In this document: one piece after another, positions 10,936-21,739 of the stretch
How the letters are laid out: each line of letters opens with the position of its first letter
How positions within the stretch are numbered: position 1 is the first letter of the stretch
NCBI RefSeq assembly: GCF_963676685.1
Contig: NC_092348.1
Location: 14,420,867-14,484,866, forward strand
Length of the DNA: 64,000 nt
Origin: Mytilus edulis
Taxonomy: Eukaryota > Mollusca > Bivalvia > Mytilida > Mytilidae
Reading direction: 5' to 3'
Position numbers and translations under genes: made by a program
The notes under the pieces: generated by a model
What the model was told of the DNA's origin: nothing
Databases searched by the model: none
Seen by the model: the letters and a program-made list of their open reading frames with translations, nothing else

Positions 10936-13500
10936 CCTTAACCTCATTTTCATCGATTATGTGAAGTTTATGTGATAGTAAAGCTTTATATTTAGGACTA
11001 TCAACATAATATAAAAAGTAAGTAAAGAAGGCAAGACATTTTAGTTTGTGCAATCTTGTTTGTGTTAATAGGTTCTGCTTCATTGAGGTATACACATATC
11101 TTTATCATGTTTATGTTCACATCTGTTGAAGAGTAATGCCTTTATTATTCTAAATGCAATCTTGCTTTTGTCTGTCAATGAAATATGGACTTTAACATTC
11201 ATGTTCATAGCATAGAGGGAAAAAAATCAAAAAGATCTTTGATAAACACTTTAACTATTTTATTGCACAAGTTTAACATGATATTACTTTGAGTACAGCA
11301 TACTTAATAATTAGTACGAAATCTTAAAATTGTCATAACGAAAAAAATCTATAACAAGTAACATTTATTAAAAGAAATTTTTATACTTTAAAAACTCCTT
11401 AACTAGAGGCCCCAATGAGTCTGTATTGCTCACATTGTATCAACGAACAATCTTGACTCATATTCATATAAGATTCTAAAAAGAGCATGCCTGCAATTGA
11501 GCTAGAAAAGTTAAAAATAAATGCTGAATATCATTCTGAAACTCAAAACCAAAATATCTAAGCAGGGTGTTTCAAATATCTGGGCGTATGTGGCTTGATA
11601 GTACAGGTGTAGTCAATAAATAAAACAACATTCTGTGTAAATTGAATATTATTTACCACAATATCCCATGAAATTGGCTAAAAATCCCCATGTACAGCCA
11701 GTTTTTAGTGGGAAAGCATTCTCCTAATAAATTGCTGGAAACTTATTTTTAAATGTAATATTGAGCTTCAAATTAACGAGGATTTTTTTTGTTATCAATG
11801 AAAAAGCTGTTATCAAATGATTCTCACATTAAAAGCAAATCAACCAATATTAACTCAAAAAGGCATTGAAACTCATCATAATACAAATTTATAAATCAAA
11901 TATCAGCTCTGTATCTGCCAAGATGATTTGCAGTAAAAAGAAAGCTGTTGTAACTGAAAAGAGAATAGAATGTTGTGTAAACTGAAATTGACCAGAGAGC
12001 TGTTTTGCAGAAAAAGGAACAGCAAATTTGTTGTTTAACTGAAATTTGTTAATTTTAAAAATCAATATTAGGTCAATATAAGATAAAGTTTCATTTCAAT
12101 TGGTCAAGAATAACAGATCAAAATTTTAAGATTATTTTAAAAATGTAGATGTCCAATAAAGAAAGATGACAATGGATGCTTAGTAATGTCAAAAGATAAT
12201 ACTTAAACCAAATTTTGTCCAGTATAGTCTATAACATTTACTAGCACAAAAGCAAAATCAAGGCTAAATGATATTTTATAACATATCACAAGAACAAAGA
12301 CAGACCAAGTTTAAGTACATATCACAAGTAAATTTGATTGATAAATAACAGTATTAAAGTAAAATAAAATATAAATAGCTATATGTTAAAGAGTACACAA
12401 ACTTTAAAATGAAGTACATAATTATTTATTTATCTTAAATACCTACATCATATAAATGGATAAACTTTGTCTAAAATTCAGTCCAACAATGTTGGATCAC
12501 AGCAAATAATAACAATACTGACCATCTATTGTTCATACAAATAAGTTATAACATTAAATGAAAAACATCTAAATTCTACTCAAATAATACAATCTAATAT
12601 ATGAAATTCCAGCTTTTTCAAAACTTATTAAAGAGGGGGGACCTTTATCGGGACTCCAGGATTGGGTGTTTTTAAGCTCAGGATTTCAGGATCTGGTAGA
12701 TCTTTTTCCAATTTCAGGGATTTAAATCCCACTCATTAAAATAATGTACATTGGAACAATAATAAATATATCAAAGATATTATCACAAACAATAATTAAG
12801 GAAAAAAGAAACACTATAATATATGACTGAAAGATTTAGTATTTCAACTAAAACTATTGAACACACTAGATGTGGTATAAGGTAAATGCTGATAAAAATG
12901 GTTTCCTATAATTAAATGCAATGATATCACAACTGTGTATTTGTGAACATATTGTGTCGATCAAATACTGTTAATGATCAACACATAATTTAATCTATAA
13001 TAGTCTAAATGGGTGTTCATAATAGCATTAAATGCATATAGATTATTCACTGCTTTTTTTTGGATGCTTTAGCAATTTTTTACACTAACACATTATTAAT
13101 TTATATGCATTTTTCATTTAGAATGATTGATTGACTAATAATGAGTATTTTTTTATGTTATATATCTACACCAAAAATCAGCAAATTATATACATTGGGT
13201 AAAGTAGAAAAGATTATGCAGGATGGCATCATTGCATATCAGTAGAGGTCAAGTACTTTAAACTTGCTTTAGTTGCTATAAACATTCTGATTAAATTGGT
13301 TTTGTAAAATTTCACACTGGTTATTGTAGAGATCACTGCATTTCATGGTATGTTCTTGTTTCTAACTATTTATTATTTTACTAATAATAACTGCCATTCA
13401 TTTACATTCACAATCTGCCTTCAAAAGAAGCATACATTTTTGTTAATGTCCTTTTTTCTGTTGAACTAATAGGAGAAATAGCAGTAATATCGAAATAAAA
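10936..13500. other. Intergenic; one old interspersed repeat
   Basis: From about 11398 (ACTAGAGGCCCCAATGAGTC) a diverged element runs to roughly 12340. Its end resembles, but is distinct from, the 3' end of the hairpin-ended family. A purine-rich fragment (GGGACTCCAGGATTGGGTG) lies at 12640-12725. No exon recognised. Confidence 0.4.
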
Positions 13501-15284
13501 CTAGAGGCTCTAAAGAGCCTGTGTCGCTCACCTTGGTCTATGTGAATATTAAACAAAGGAAGCAGATGAATTCATGACAAAATTGTGTTTTGGTGATTGT
13601 GATGTGTTTGTACATCTTACTTTACTAAACAGTCTTGCTGCTTACAATTATCTCTATCTATAATGAACTTGGCCCAGTAGTTTCAGTGGAAAATGTTAAT
13701 AAAAATTTACCAATTTTATGAAAATTGTTAAAAATTGACTATTAAGGAACATAACTCCTTAGGGGGTCAATTGACCATTTTGGTCATGTTGACTTATTTG
13801 TAAATCTTTATACTTTGCTGAACATTATTGCTATTTACAGTTTATCTCTCTATAATAATATTCAAGATAATAACCAAAAACAGCAAAATTTCATTAAAAT
13901 TACCAATTCAGGGGCAGCAACCCAACAACAGGTTGTCCAATTCATTTGAAAATTTCAGGGCAGATAGATCTTGACCTGATAAACAATTTAACCCCTTGTC
14001 AGATTTGCTCTAAATGCTTTGGTTTTTGAGTTATAAGCCAAAAACTGCATTTTACCCCTATGTTCTATTTTTAGTTGTGGCGGCCATCTTGATTTGATTG
14101 CCGGTTCACCGGACACATTTTTTAAACTAGATACCCCAAAGATGAGTGTGGCCAAGTTTGGATTAATTTGGCCCCGTAGTTTCAGAGGAGAAGATTTTTG
14201 TAAATGATAACTAAGATTTACCGAAAATGGTTAAAAATTGACAATAAAGGGCAATAACTCCTAAAGGGGTCAACTGACCATTTCGGTCACTTGACTTATT
14301 TGTAGATCTTACTTTGCTGAACATTATTGCTGTTTATAGTTTATCTCTATCTATAATAATATTCAAGATAATAACCAAAAACAGCAAAATTTCATAAAAA
14401 TTACCAATTCAGGGGCAGCAACCCAACAACGGTTGTCCGATTCAACTGAAAATTTCAGGGCAGATAGATCTTGACCTTATGAACAACTTCATCCATATCA
14501 GATTTGCTCTAAATGCTTTGGTTTTTGAGTTATAAGCCAAAAACTGCATTTTACCCCTATGTTCTATTTTTAGCTGTGGCGGCCATCTTGATTTGATGGC
14601 CGGGTCACCGGACACATTTTTTAAACTAGATACCCCAAATATGATTGTGGCCAAGATTGGATTAATTTGGCCCAGTGGTTTCAGAGGAGAAGATTTTTGT
14701 AAAAGATAACTAAGATTTACGAAAAATGGTTTAAAATTGACTATAAAGGGCAATCACTCATAAAGGGGTCAACTGACCATTTTGGTCATGTTGACTTATT
14801 TGTAAATCTTACTTTGCTGAACATTATTGCTGTTTACAGTTTATCTCTATCTATAATAATATTCAAGATAATAAGCAAAAACTGCAAAATTTCCATAAAA
14901 TTACTAATTCAGGGGCAGCAACCCAACAACGGGTTGTCCGATTCATCTGAAAATTTCAGGGCAGATAGATCTTGACCTGATAAACAATTTTACCCCGTCA
15001 GATTTGCTCTTAATTTTTTGGTTTTTGAGTTATAAGCCAAAAACTGCATTTTATCCCTATGTTCTATTTTTAGCCATGGCGGCCATCTTGGTTGGTTGGC
15101 TGGGTCACCGGACACATTTTTTAAACTAGATACCCCAGTGATGATTGTGGCCAAGTTTGGTTTAATTTGGCCTAGTAGTTTCAGAGGAGAAGATTTTTGT
15201 AAAAGTTAACAACGACGACGGAGGACGACGGACGCAAAGTGATGGGGAAAAGCTCACTTGGCCCTTCGGGCCAGGTGAGCTAAA
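13501..15284 (-). mobile_element. Hairpin-ended repeat element, copy 3 (-), longest
   Basis: Inverted relative to the copies at 6512 and 9105. The 3' hairpin lies at 13501-13532 (CTAGAGGCTCTAAAGAGCCT) and the 5' hairpin at about 15250-15284 (AGCTCACTTGGCCCTTCGGG then CCAGGTGAGCT). Three to four internal units of about 430-480 bp are marked by GGGGCAGCAACCCAACAAC near 13910, 14412 and 14912. Confidence 0.75.
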
Positions 15285-16176
15285 AAGAACTAAATTACAG
15301 AAATCACTTAAATTTTACAATTAGTTTAATAATATGTACAGCATATTCGAAAACAACAATAAAAAATATTGGTCACCGATGAGTTAAAAAAGATATTTCA
15401 ATTTTAATGCCAAAAAATAGCATTTTTGCACCAAAGGGAGATAATTTTGAGCTTTTTCAATGATATCTACATTCTAAAAGTCACCTGAGGCCAACACTTT
15501 ATGATTTTTGGGACGATTTTTGTACCATATGATTAAGTAACAACTACTAAAGGTAATTAATAAAATTTTGTAATGAAAAATAAATATTTAATTTTTTTCT
15601 GAAAATCTTATACCCGCAAGCCTCCTTAAGATAAAAAGAGGAAATTTGAAATTGAAATCGGTTAACCCCACTTTATAATGTTCATGTTCCTGTCTTTAAT
15701 ATAGTATCTTGTCAGTGATTGTATATTACTGATAAGTATATGATGACTTCTAAAATGTCTTTTGCTTTTTTGTGTCAATAGGTTCCTGTCTAAATTAAGA
15801 GTTAAAGTAAAATCACAAAAATACAGAACACTTAGGAAAATTCAAATTGTGAAGCTCACCAAGCATTCCACCTAAGTCATACAAAAATGTACAACTTTCA
15901 TGAGATTTTCTAGATCTGAGGAAAGTCAATTAAAACAAACCACAAATAATAAGTCAGAAGGATGTCAAATTGCAAAATCATAAAGTTCAAAGGAACTAAT
16001 TGACATTGGTTTATACTATTCAATTGGTATCTTATTTTTTCTACACACCAAAATTAGCACAATGCATGTAAAAAGAATGTCAGGACAACTATTATAATTA
16101 CATTTATAGAATAACAATGATAGTTAAAATTTAATGCCCTAGCCACAAACTGAGGCATGAAATCTGCCTTTTATCT
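15285..16176. other. Intergenic; SINE-like fragment
   Basis: About 15800-15990 belongs to the family marked AAAATCACAAAAATACTGAAC (also at 36505, 46590, 47565, 55495 and 57775). An ATTAAA on the - strand (16130-16135) is a possible polyadenylation signal for the CUB gene ending at 16177. Otherwise nothing recognised. Confidence 0.4.
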
Positions 16177-16587
16177 TTACTGTTTTGGTGGTGCTGAAGG
16201 ATATGGACTTTCTGTATATGGTGGAGGATCTACTAAATGATATCCTGGCTGAGAATAACCACTTTGCGGTTGATAGTTTGGTTGAGAGGGATATCCTGGT
16301 GGTGGTTGGAAGCTTGGTTGCGGCAGCTTCTCCGGCATTTGTACATAGCTTGGTTGAGGATTCCCAGACAGAGGTACATATCCTTGTTGAGGATGTCCCA
16401 TGTGATCAGTATATACAGGTTGTGGTGGGTATCCAGACTGTGGCTGATATCCTGGTTGTTGTGGATAGCCAGCTGGTGGATGTGAATAGCCTGTTGGTTG
16501 TTGTGGATAGCCAGCTGGTTGTTGTCCTTGAAATGGCTGAGAAACTGGTTGTGAAGTTAGTGGTATTTCTGACTGATTTCCTGATCT
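16177..16587 (-). CDS. Exon: cytoplasmic tail with PPPY and PSAP
   Basis: 411 nt from acceptor TTCACAG|AGATCA to the stop. Encodes [19 protein letters not shown], several AGYPQQP repeats, then [20 protein letters not shown]. The ATG at 16401 is internal; the exon continues another 62 codons upstream of it in frame. Confidence 0.85.
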   Translation of the reverse strand, partial: RSGNQSEIPLTSQPVSQPFQGQQPAGYPQQPTGYSHPPAGYPQQPGYQPQSGYPPQPVYTDHMGHPQQGYVPLSGNPQPSYVQMPEKLPQPSFQPPPGYPSQPNYQPQSGYSQPGYHLVDPPPYTESPYPSAPPKQ

Positions 16588-19253
16588 CTGTGAATTTTAA
16601 TAAAAAAAAGAATAAATTACACTCATTAAATACAAGTATAATAATAATAACAATAATAATAATAATAAATTCTTTATTTAAAGAGGGTAAACACAGTTAG
16701 TTACAATTACTAATCTTCCCTGAGGCCCTCATATACATGTATGCAATACAAGTAAAAACAAAATGATAATAATAAGAGAAAAAAGCAAACATACAACATA
16801 TAAACACAATTGTTTAGACATAATAGTTCTATGTACATGTACCATGATTAAAATATATAAGATATATACTACAACTCATTATAATTGATGACTGTTTTTT
16901 TTTTGGTGAAGGACATAACTTGAAAGTATTCTATGAGCTGAAGTCATGTTTAATATTAGTATAAATCATTTCCGGTACTTTGTTTTGAATATGCTTTTAT
17001 AAAAGCAAGCAATAACATTTATATTTTCTGTTCTGTGTGCTATTTGATAGGTTGTTGCTCAATACCATGCCTTCTAAATTGTCAATTCTCTGCATAATAT
17101 CTGAGTTAAGATCATTCATTTTCAACATTTCCTCTCTAAAATTTAACTGTGCACTAAAACAGGCATAACAAGAATGTGTCCCAAGTGCACGGATGCCCCA
17201 TCTGCATTATCATTTTCTATGTTCAGTGGACTGTGAAAATGGGATAAAATTTCTAATTTGGCATTATAATTAGACAGATTATATCATAGGGAACATGATT
17301 ACTAAGTTTGAAGTTGATAGGACTTCAACTTCATCAAAAACTACCTCGACCAAAAACTTTAACCTGAAGCAGGACAAACCGACGAACAAACAAACCAACG
17401 AATTGAGGCACAGACCAGAAAACATAATGCCCATAAATGGGGCATAAAAATATTTGATTTAAATAATAAATACCTTGATGACAGCTCCTCTTTGTCTACG
17501 TCTTTTACAGATATAACATGCAGCTAGAATTATACATATAATTAGTATGACTGAACCGGCAGCATAGTAATCCATGTCAGTATTGGTTATAGGTTCATCA
17601 CTGTTATCCCCACACTGATTGTAACCATCATTCTGGAAGGATTTAGATATACATTGTCCCTGTCGACATCTGAACTCTTTTGTCACATTACAAACACCTA
17701 AATGTATATAAAATATTATTAAATAGAGATCAAAAACCAATTCTTAGTGTAATGAGTTTTATTTCTAATAGTTTTTTTATAATGTTTATAATAATCCCTG
17801 AAAATTTCAGTGATTATAGCATGCATGTATAGAACATAATCCCTTATTCTACAAATTCACTGTAACATATATATACATCCTTTCCCATTTCATGTGCTTT
17901 ATTAAGGTACATCTTAGCTGTTCCATCTTATTTTAATCTCTCATGATTTTTCTAGTGGTGATGATGATTTACAAAAGAGGGTTCTAAATACTTTTAGGCA
18001 ATGAGAAAACGAAAATTTATAGTTGTACATGTATAATAAAGTAAAATTGAGAATGGAAATGGGGAATGTGTCAAAGAGACAACAACCAAATGCCACCAAT
18101 AAAGATTCATTTTATTCTTTCAGATATATATAATAAATCAAAAATCTGGAAAATAGAAGTACAAATTTTCAAGAGGGACAAAAGATACCAGAGGGACAGT
18201 CAAGTGCATGTACATTTTTTGTAGACATGAAAGTGCATCAAAGATATAAAAGTGCACCAAAGATATGAAAGTGCAACAAAGTGCATGTAGATATGAAAAA
18301 CATCATAGTTTGACTTTAAAGTGCATTTAAACATTTAAGGTTGATTGATTGGTTCCAATGTAATTAAATCATTTCTGAAATTCTTGTATCTAAATATTTT
18401 ATATAAACATGATAAATGTACATATATCACATGTATATCACATGTATATCACATGTATATACCTGTATGAAATGAAGTAAACAACAGTTCAAATCCTGTG
18501 TCTTGTTTTCTATAGTCGCTCGTGAACCTGAGAGTCAGATATTGTCCACTAGTGTAATAAGCTCTTCTAGGCTCATAGTCACCACAAATCTTCAAATCAG
18601 AATCTGTAAAAATACAGGTATATCTAGTATCTTAATAACCTTCTATCTTTGCTATAAAAATATTGAATCACCTAAACTAGTTTGCTGCAATGACACTCAA
18701 TAAAAAAGTCAATACTCACGATAATTAGCCTTTCATAATCCTTGTCAATTTAAAGATAATATTTGGTTTATACAGATATATAAACTTTGAATGGTCTTTT
18801 GCTTAATCATGTTAATCAAAAATCATTATAAACTTGTAAATAAAATTAAAATATTGTTCTATATTTATTTCTCACTTTTTTCAGAAGAATAATGACAACA
18901 AATCCCAGGAACACAATTGTCATGACTATATATATAAGTTGTATGACAACAAATACTAGGAACAGTATTGTGTAGATGGAAACAACAATTACCTGGAACA
19001 CTGTTGTTATATGTAGTTGATCCATCAAATAATTCCAGGTAATCTTCACAAGTATTAATTCTTCCCTTTTTCTCTTTTATATCAATCTCAGTGAAATATA
19101 CCATGATTTGCCTGTCATCAGGAGCCTTAATTGTTAACTGGCATTTCATGTTTGGTACATACGTTAGAAAGATTGTTAGATCTAAGTTTCCAGATTCAAT
19201 ATTTTCCTCTTCCATATCAATTACTTCCCCACATCTGTCATCCATGTAGTAAT
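16177..19253 (-). CDS. CUB / LDLa-like / TM receptor with PGYQ-rich PPPY-PSAP tail (5' exon not found)
   Basis: Exons in transcript order: 19253-18993, 18603-18463, 17697-17474, 16587-16177, with phases 1, 1, 1, 0 that all agree. The product starts inside the secreted part: a CUB domain with its four canonical cysteines ([33 protein letters not shown]), an LDLa-like module with four cysteines, one membrane helix, a KRRRQRG stop-transfer signal and a 137-residue Q/P/G/Y tail ending [20 protein letters not shown] domains bind proteins or carbohydrates, often with calcium; the ligand is unknown. PPPY binds WW domains and PSAP is a P[S/T]AP-type TSG101 ligand (established motifs; function here is inference). 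The signal-peptide exon must lie upstream (above 19253) and was not identified. The gene is a tail-to-tail paralogue of the one at 984-2803. Confidence 0.85.
16588..17473. other. Intron of the CUB gene: microsatellite and an ATGCCCC repeat
   Basis: (AAT)n-like stretch at about 16636-16669. Interspersed repeat at about 17183-17446 (ends TAATGCCCATAAATGGGGCA), the reverse-orientation relative of 29596-30085 and 41775-42055. Confidence 0.6.
17474..17697 (-). CDS. Exon: LDLa-like module plus transmembrane helix
   Basis: 224 nt. Acceptor TAG|GTGTTT and donor AAG|GTATTT sit at the same places and phases as in the exon 984-1225. Encodes [28 protein letters not shown], helix [19 protein letters not shown] and [11 protein letters not shown]. 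Confidence 0.85.
17698..18462. other. Intron of the CUB gene: repeat fragments
   Basis: At 18043-18105 a fragment of the family GAGAATGGAAATGGGGAATG (see 19766). At 18230-18300 a short tandem of AAAGTGCA(A/C)CAAAGATATG. At 18417-18462 an ACATGTATATC repeat. Confidence 0.5.
18463..18603 (-). CDS. Exon: C-terminal third of CUB domain
   Basis: Acceptor TTTTTACAG|ATTCTG, donor CATACAG|GTATAT, 141 nt. Encodes [20 protein letters not shown] and [20 protein letters not shown], the usual last CUB strands. The intron begins directly with an 11-bp tandem repeat. Confidence 0.85.
18993..19253 (-). CDS. Exon: N-terminal two thirds of CUB domain
   Basis: Acceptor AATTCCAG|ATTACT at 19254, donor GTTCCAG|GTAATT at 18993, 261 nt, phases 1 and 1. 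Encodes [14 protein letters not shown] through [20 protein letters not shown]. The reading frame also stays open past the donor for about 40 codons before a stop. Confidence 0.85.
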
Positions 19254-20160
19254 CTGGAATTATAAATATGAAAAAAGATTTTTGATTTTCAGCATTTTCA
19301 GTCTTATTTATAAAAATTTGAAAAAAAACACATATTGGCTTATATACTGTACTTAAATATACAGCTTGCTGATGCAAACTGTTTTACCAATAAATAGTTT
19401 AGTATAAGTCTCTTATCACCATCATCAACAGTGGCAGATCTCCATAATCAAGAACTTTTTATAAGGAGGGGGTGCTGATTGACCTAAAACGGGAGGATCC
19501 AGTCATGCTTCCGTGATTCTCTATATAATCAACCAAATTTTTCCCACAAAAGGTCCAGACCACCCCCTTCCACTGGCCTTGGATCCACCTTTGATCACCA
19601 GGGATGTTTAAACTATAAACAAAATATTCAAATACATGTATATATCGATATCCTAATTGTCTGTCTTGTAGAAGTTTGTATTATACAAATAATGTTTATG
19701 AATATTAAACAAATTGAATAAACCCAGTGATAAAGATAAGATCTTAGTATAATATTTTCAAATAAGACATAAAATTGAGAATGGAAATGGGGAATGTGCC
19801 AAAGAGACAACAATTCGACCATAGAGCAGACAACAGCAGAAGGTCACCAACAGTTCTTCAATGCAACGAGAAATTCCCGCACCCGGAGGCGTCCTTCAGC
19901 TGGCCCCTAAACAAATATATACTAGTTCAGTGATAATGAACGCCATACTAAACTACAAATTGTACACAAGAAACTAAAAGTTAAAATAATACAAGACTAA
20001 CAAAGGCCAGAGGCTCCTGACTTCAGACAGGCGCAAAAATGTGGCGGGGTTAAACATGTTTGTCATGTTTGTGAGATCTACATATATGTACATGATATCA
20101 TTTATGTCACATGTCAAGTGCATGAATACAAGTTGAAGTGTAAGCTAAAGGGCATTGAAC
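19254..20160. other. Non-coding DNA upstream of the CUB exon, with two interspersed repeats
   Basis: A fragment at 19440-19600 (ATCCAGTCATGCTTCCGTGA) is related to 8400-8500 and 52555-52680. At 19766-20065 lies the most complete copy of the GAGAATGGAAATGGGGAATG family, ending AATGTGGCGGGGTTAAACATG. No signal-peptide exon was recognised. Confidence 0.5.
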
Positions 20161-20164
20161 GATT

Positions 20165-21460
20165 CACATGAATAGTGTGTGGCCACGTAGTTTCAGAGAA
20201 GAAGATTTTTTATAAAAGATTTATACAAAAATTTACAAAAAATTGTTAAAAATTGACTATGAGATGATGAGGGCAATAACTTCTAAAGGGGTCTATTGAC
20301 CATTTTGGTCATGCAAAAAATATTTGTAGATCTTACTTTGCTGAACAATTTTGCTGTTTACAGTTTATATCGGTATCTATTATAATATTCAAGATAATAA
20401 GCAAAATCTGCAAAATTTCCTTAAAATTACCAATTTAGAGGCAGCAGCCCAACAAACTGTTGTCTGATGTGTCTGAAAATTTCAGAGCAGATAGATCTTG
20501 ACCTGGTGAACATTTGTATCCTATTTCAGATTTGTTCTAAATGCTAAATAGTATAGGTGGATTCAGGGTTGGGGTGTGGCACCAGCAATATAGTGAATTT
20601 GTTAATTTGTAGGTTCTTTGTTAATCTCTGTGAAATTTAATATTTACTTTTTAAGTAATATGAAAATGTGCAATGTCAACATAAAACAAAACAAATAATT
20701 ATAGATGTATCAGTAGTTAAATAAGTAAACAGCTAAAGTTACATCATTTGAGACACATATAATTGTGTAAAAACATTTATCAGTCAAAGACTAAAACTAT
20801 TAAGAATGTAGAGCAAGAAAAAACCAAAATAAAAATATTGAGCATCCATTTGTTGCAATGAAATCATATCTAACCATGTACATGTAGATGTATTTATTTC
20901 TAAAATCAGTCAGTGACAGTCTAATGCTTTATGTATGCATAAGAATAAAATCTCAGATTTTTTAACTACATGTGTTATGAAAAAAAATATTTATAAGTTA
21001 AAAATCTCATTGCATCATAAATTTGATAAAGTATTATACAATATAACATTAAAAATTTCATTGCATCATAAATTTAATATAGTATTATACAATATAACAA
21101 AGTCAATCACATATAGCTTCAAAAATCAAAAATATTTAAAATTCAAACTTGATCATGTTGATTTTGAATTGCATATATTTATAAACATTAAAATAGCTTT
21201 AACTTGTTTTCCGCTTACCTATAATGCCAGCAAACTAACATATTCTATTTTTCCAGCAACAGCAACAAATTTACTATGTTGCTGGTGCCGGTCAAATAGC
21301 AATTTCTATAGTTAAAGCATTTTGAAGATAATTTGATCAGTCTGCAAAATTGAAAAATTTGCCTTTTTTTTTTTTTTTAAAGTAAACGGATGACGACCAC
21401 GGACATCATCAAGTTATGAGAAAAGCTCATTTGGACCTATTGGGCCAGGTGAGATAAAGA
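20165..21460 (-). mobile_element. Hairpin-ended repeat element, copy 4 (-), interrupted
   Basis: Body sequence at about 20165-20560 (GACCATTTTGGTCATG, AGCAGATAGATCTTGACCTG) and the 5' hairpin end at about 21385-21458 (GAAAAGCTCATTTGGACCTA then TTGGGCCAGGTGAG) belong to the family at 13501-15284. The gap between them is largely an unrelated inverted-repeat element (20575-21285). Confidence 0.5.
20575..21285. mobile_element. ~710-bp inverted-repeat element inside the hairpin-ended element
   Basis: Left TGGCACCAGCAATATAGTGA then ATTTGTT; the reverse complement of the right end is CGGCACCAGCAACATAGTAA then ATTTGTT. Two ~50-bp tandem units (CATTGCATCATAAATTT near 21010 and 21060) lie inside. The ORF at 20935-21315 is AT-rich repeat sequence. 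Confidence 0.45.
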
Positions 21461-21739
21461 AAGGTAGGTGGAAAAAAACCTGTCAAAATAGGTGCAATTT
21501 GGGTACCCTCACGTTAGGCAGAATAGGAAAAATTTGTAAACATTTCTTCTTCTTTATCATGTTTATAGGTTTTCCGTAGTCCTTCAATTAACTGAAGATT
21601 ATTTACTGTTTGCGCAGCAGGCCTATATATATTTATTTACAAAAACAAAAACATTTGGAAATAAATTTGAGGTGTGTAATTTAATTTTTTTAAATTGTGA
21701 TTAAACATGTTAAAACTATGTACATAGGCTTATAATGAG

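Noticed and set aside
16185..16700. 171-codon + strand ORF
   Set aside because: Antisense shadow of the proline-rich tail exon on the - strand, whose frame is confirmed by its paralogue and splice phases.
18417..18465. CRISPR-like array of short repeats
   Set aside because: An 11-bp simple tandem repeat without spacers in a eukaryotic intron. No CRISPR array occurs in the window.
20935..21315. 126-codon + strand ORF as a gene
   Set aside because: AT-rich, built of two tandem ~50-bp units inside an inverted-repeat element; no domain or splice support.
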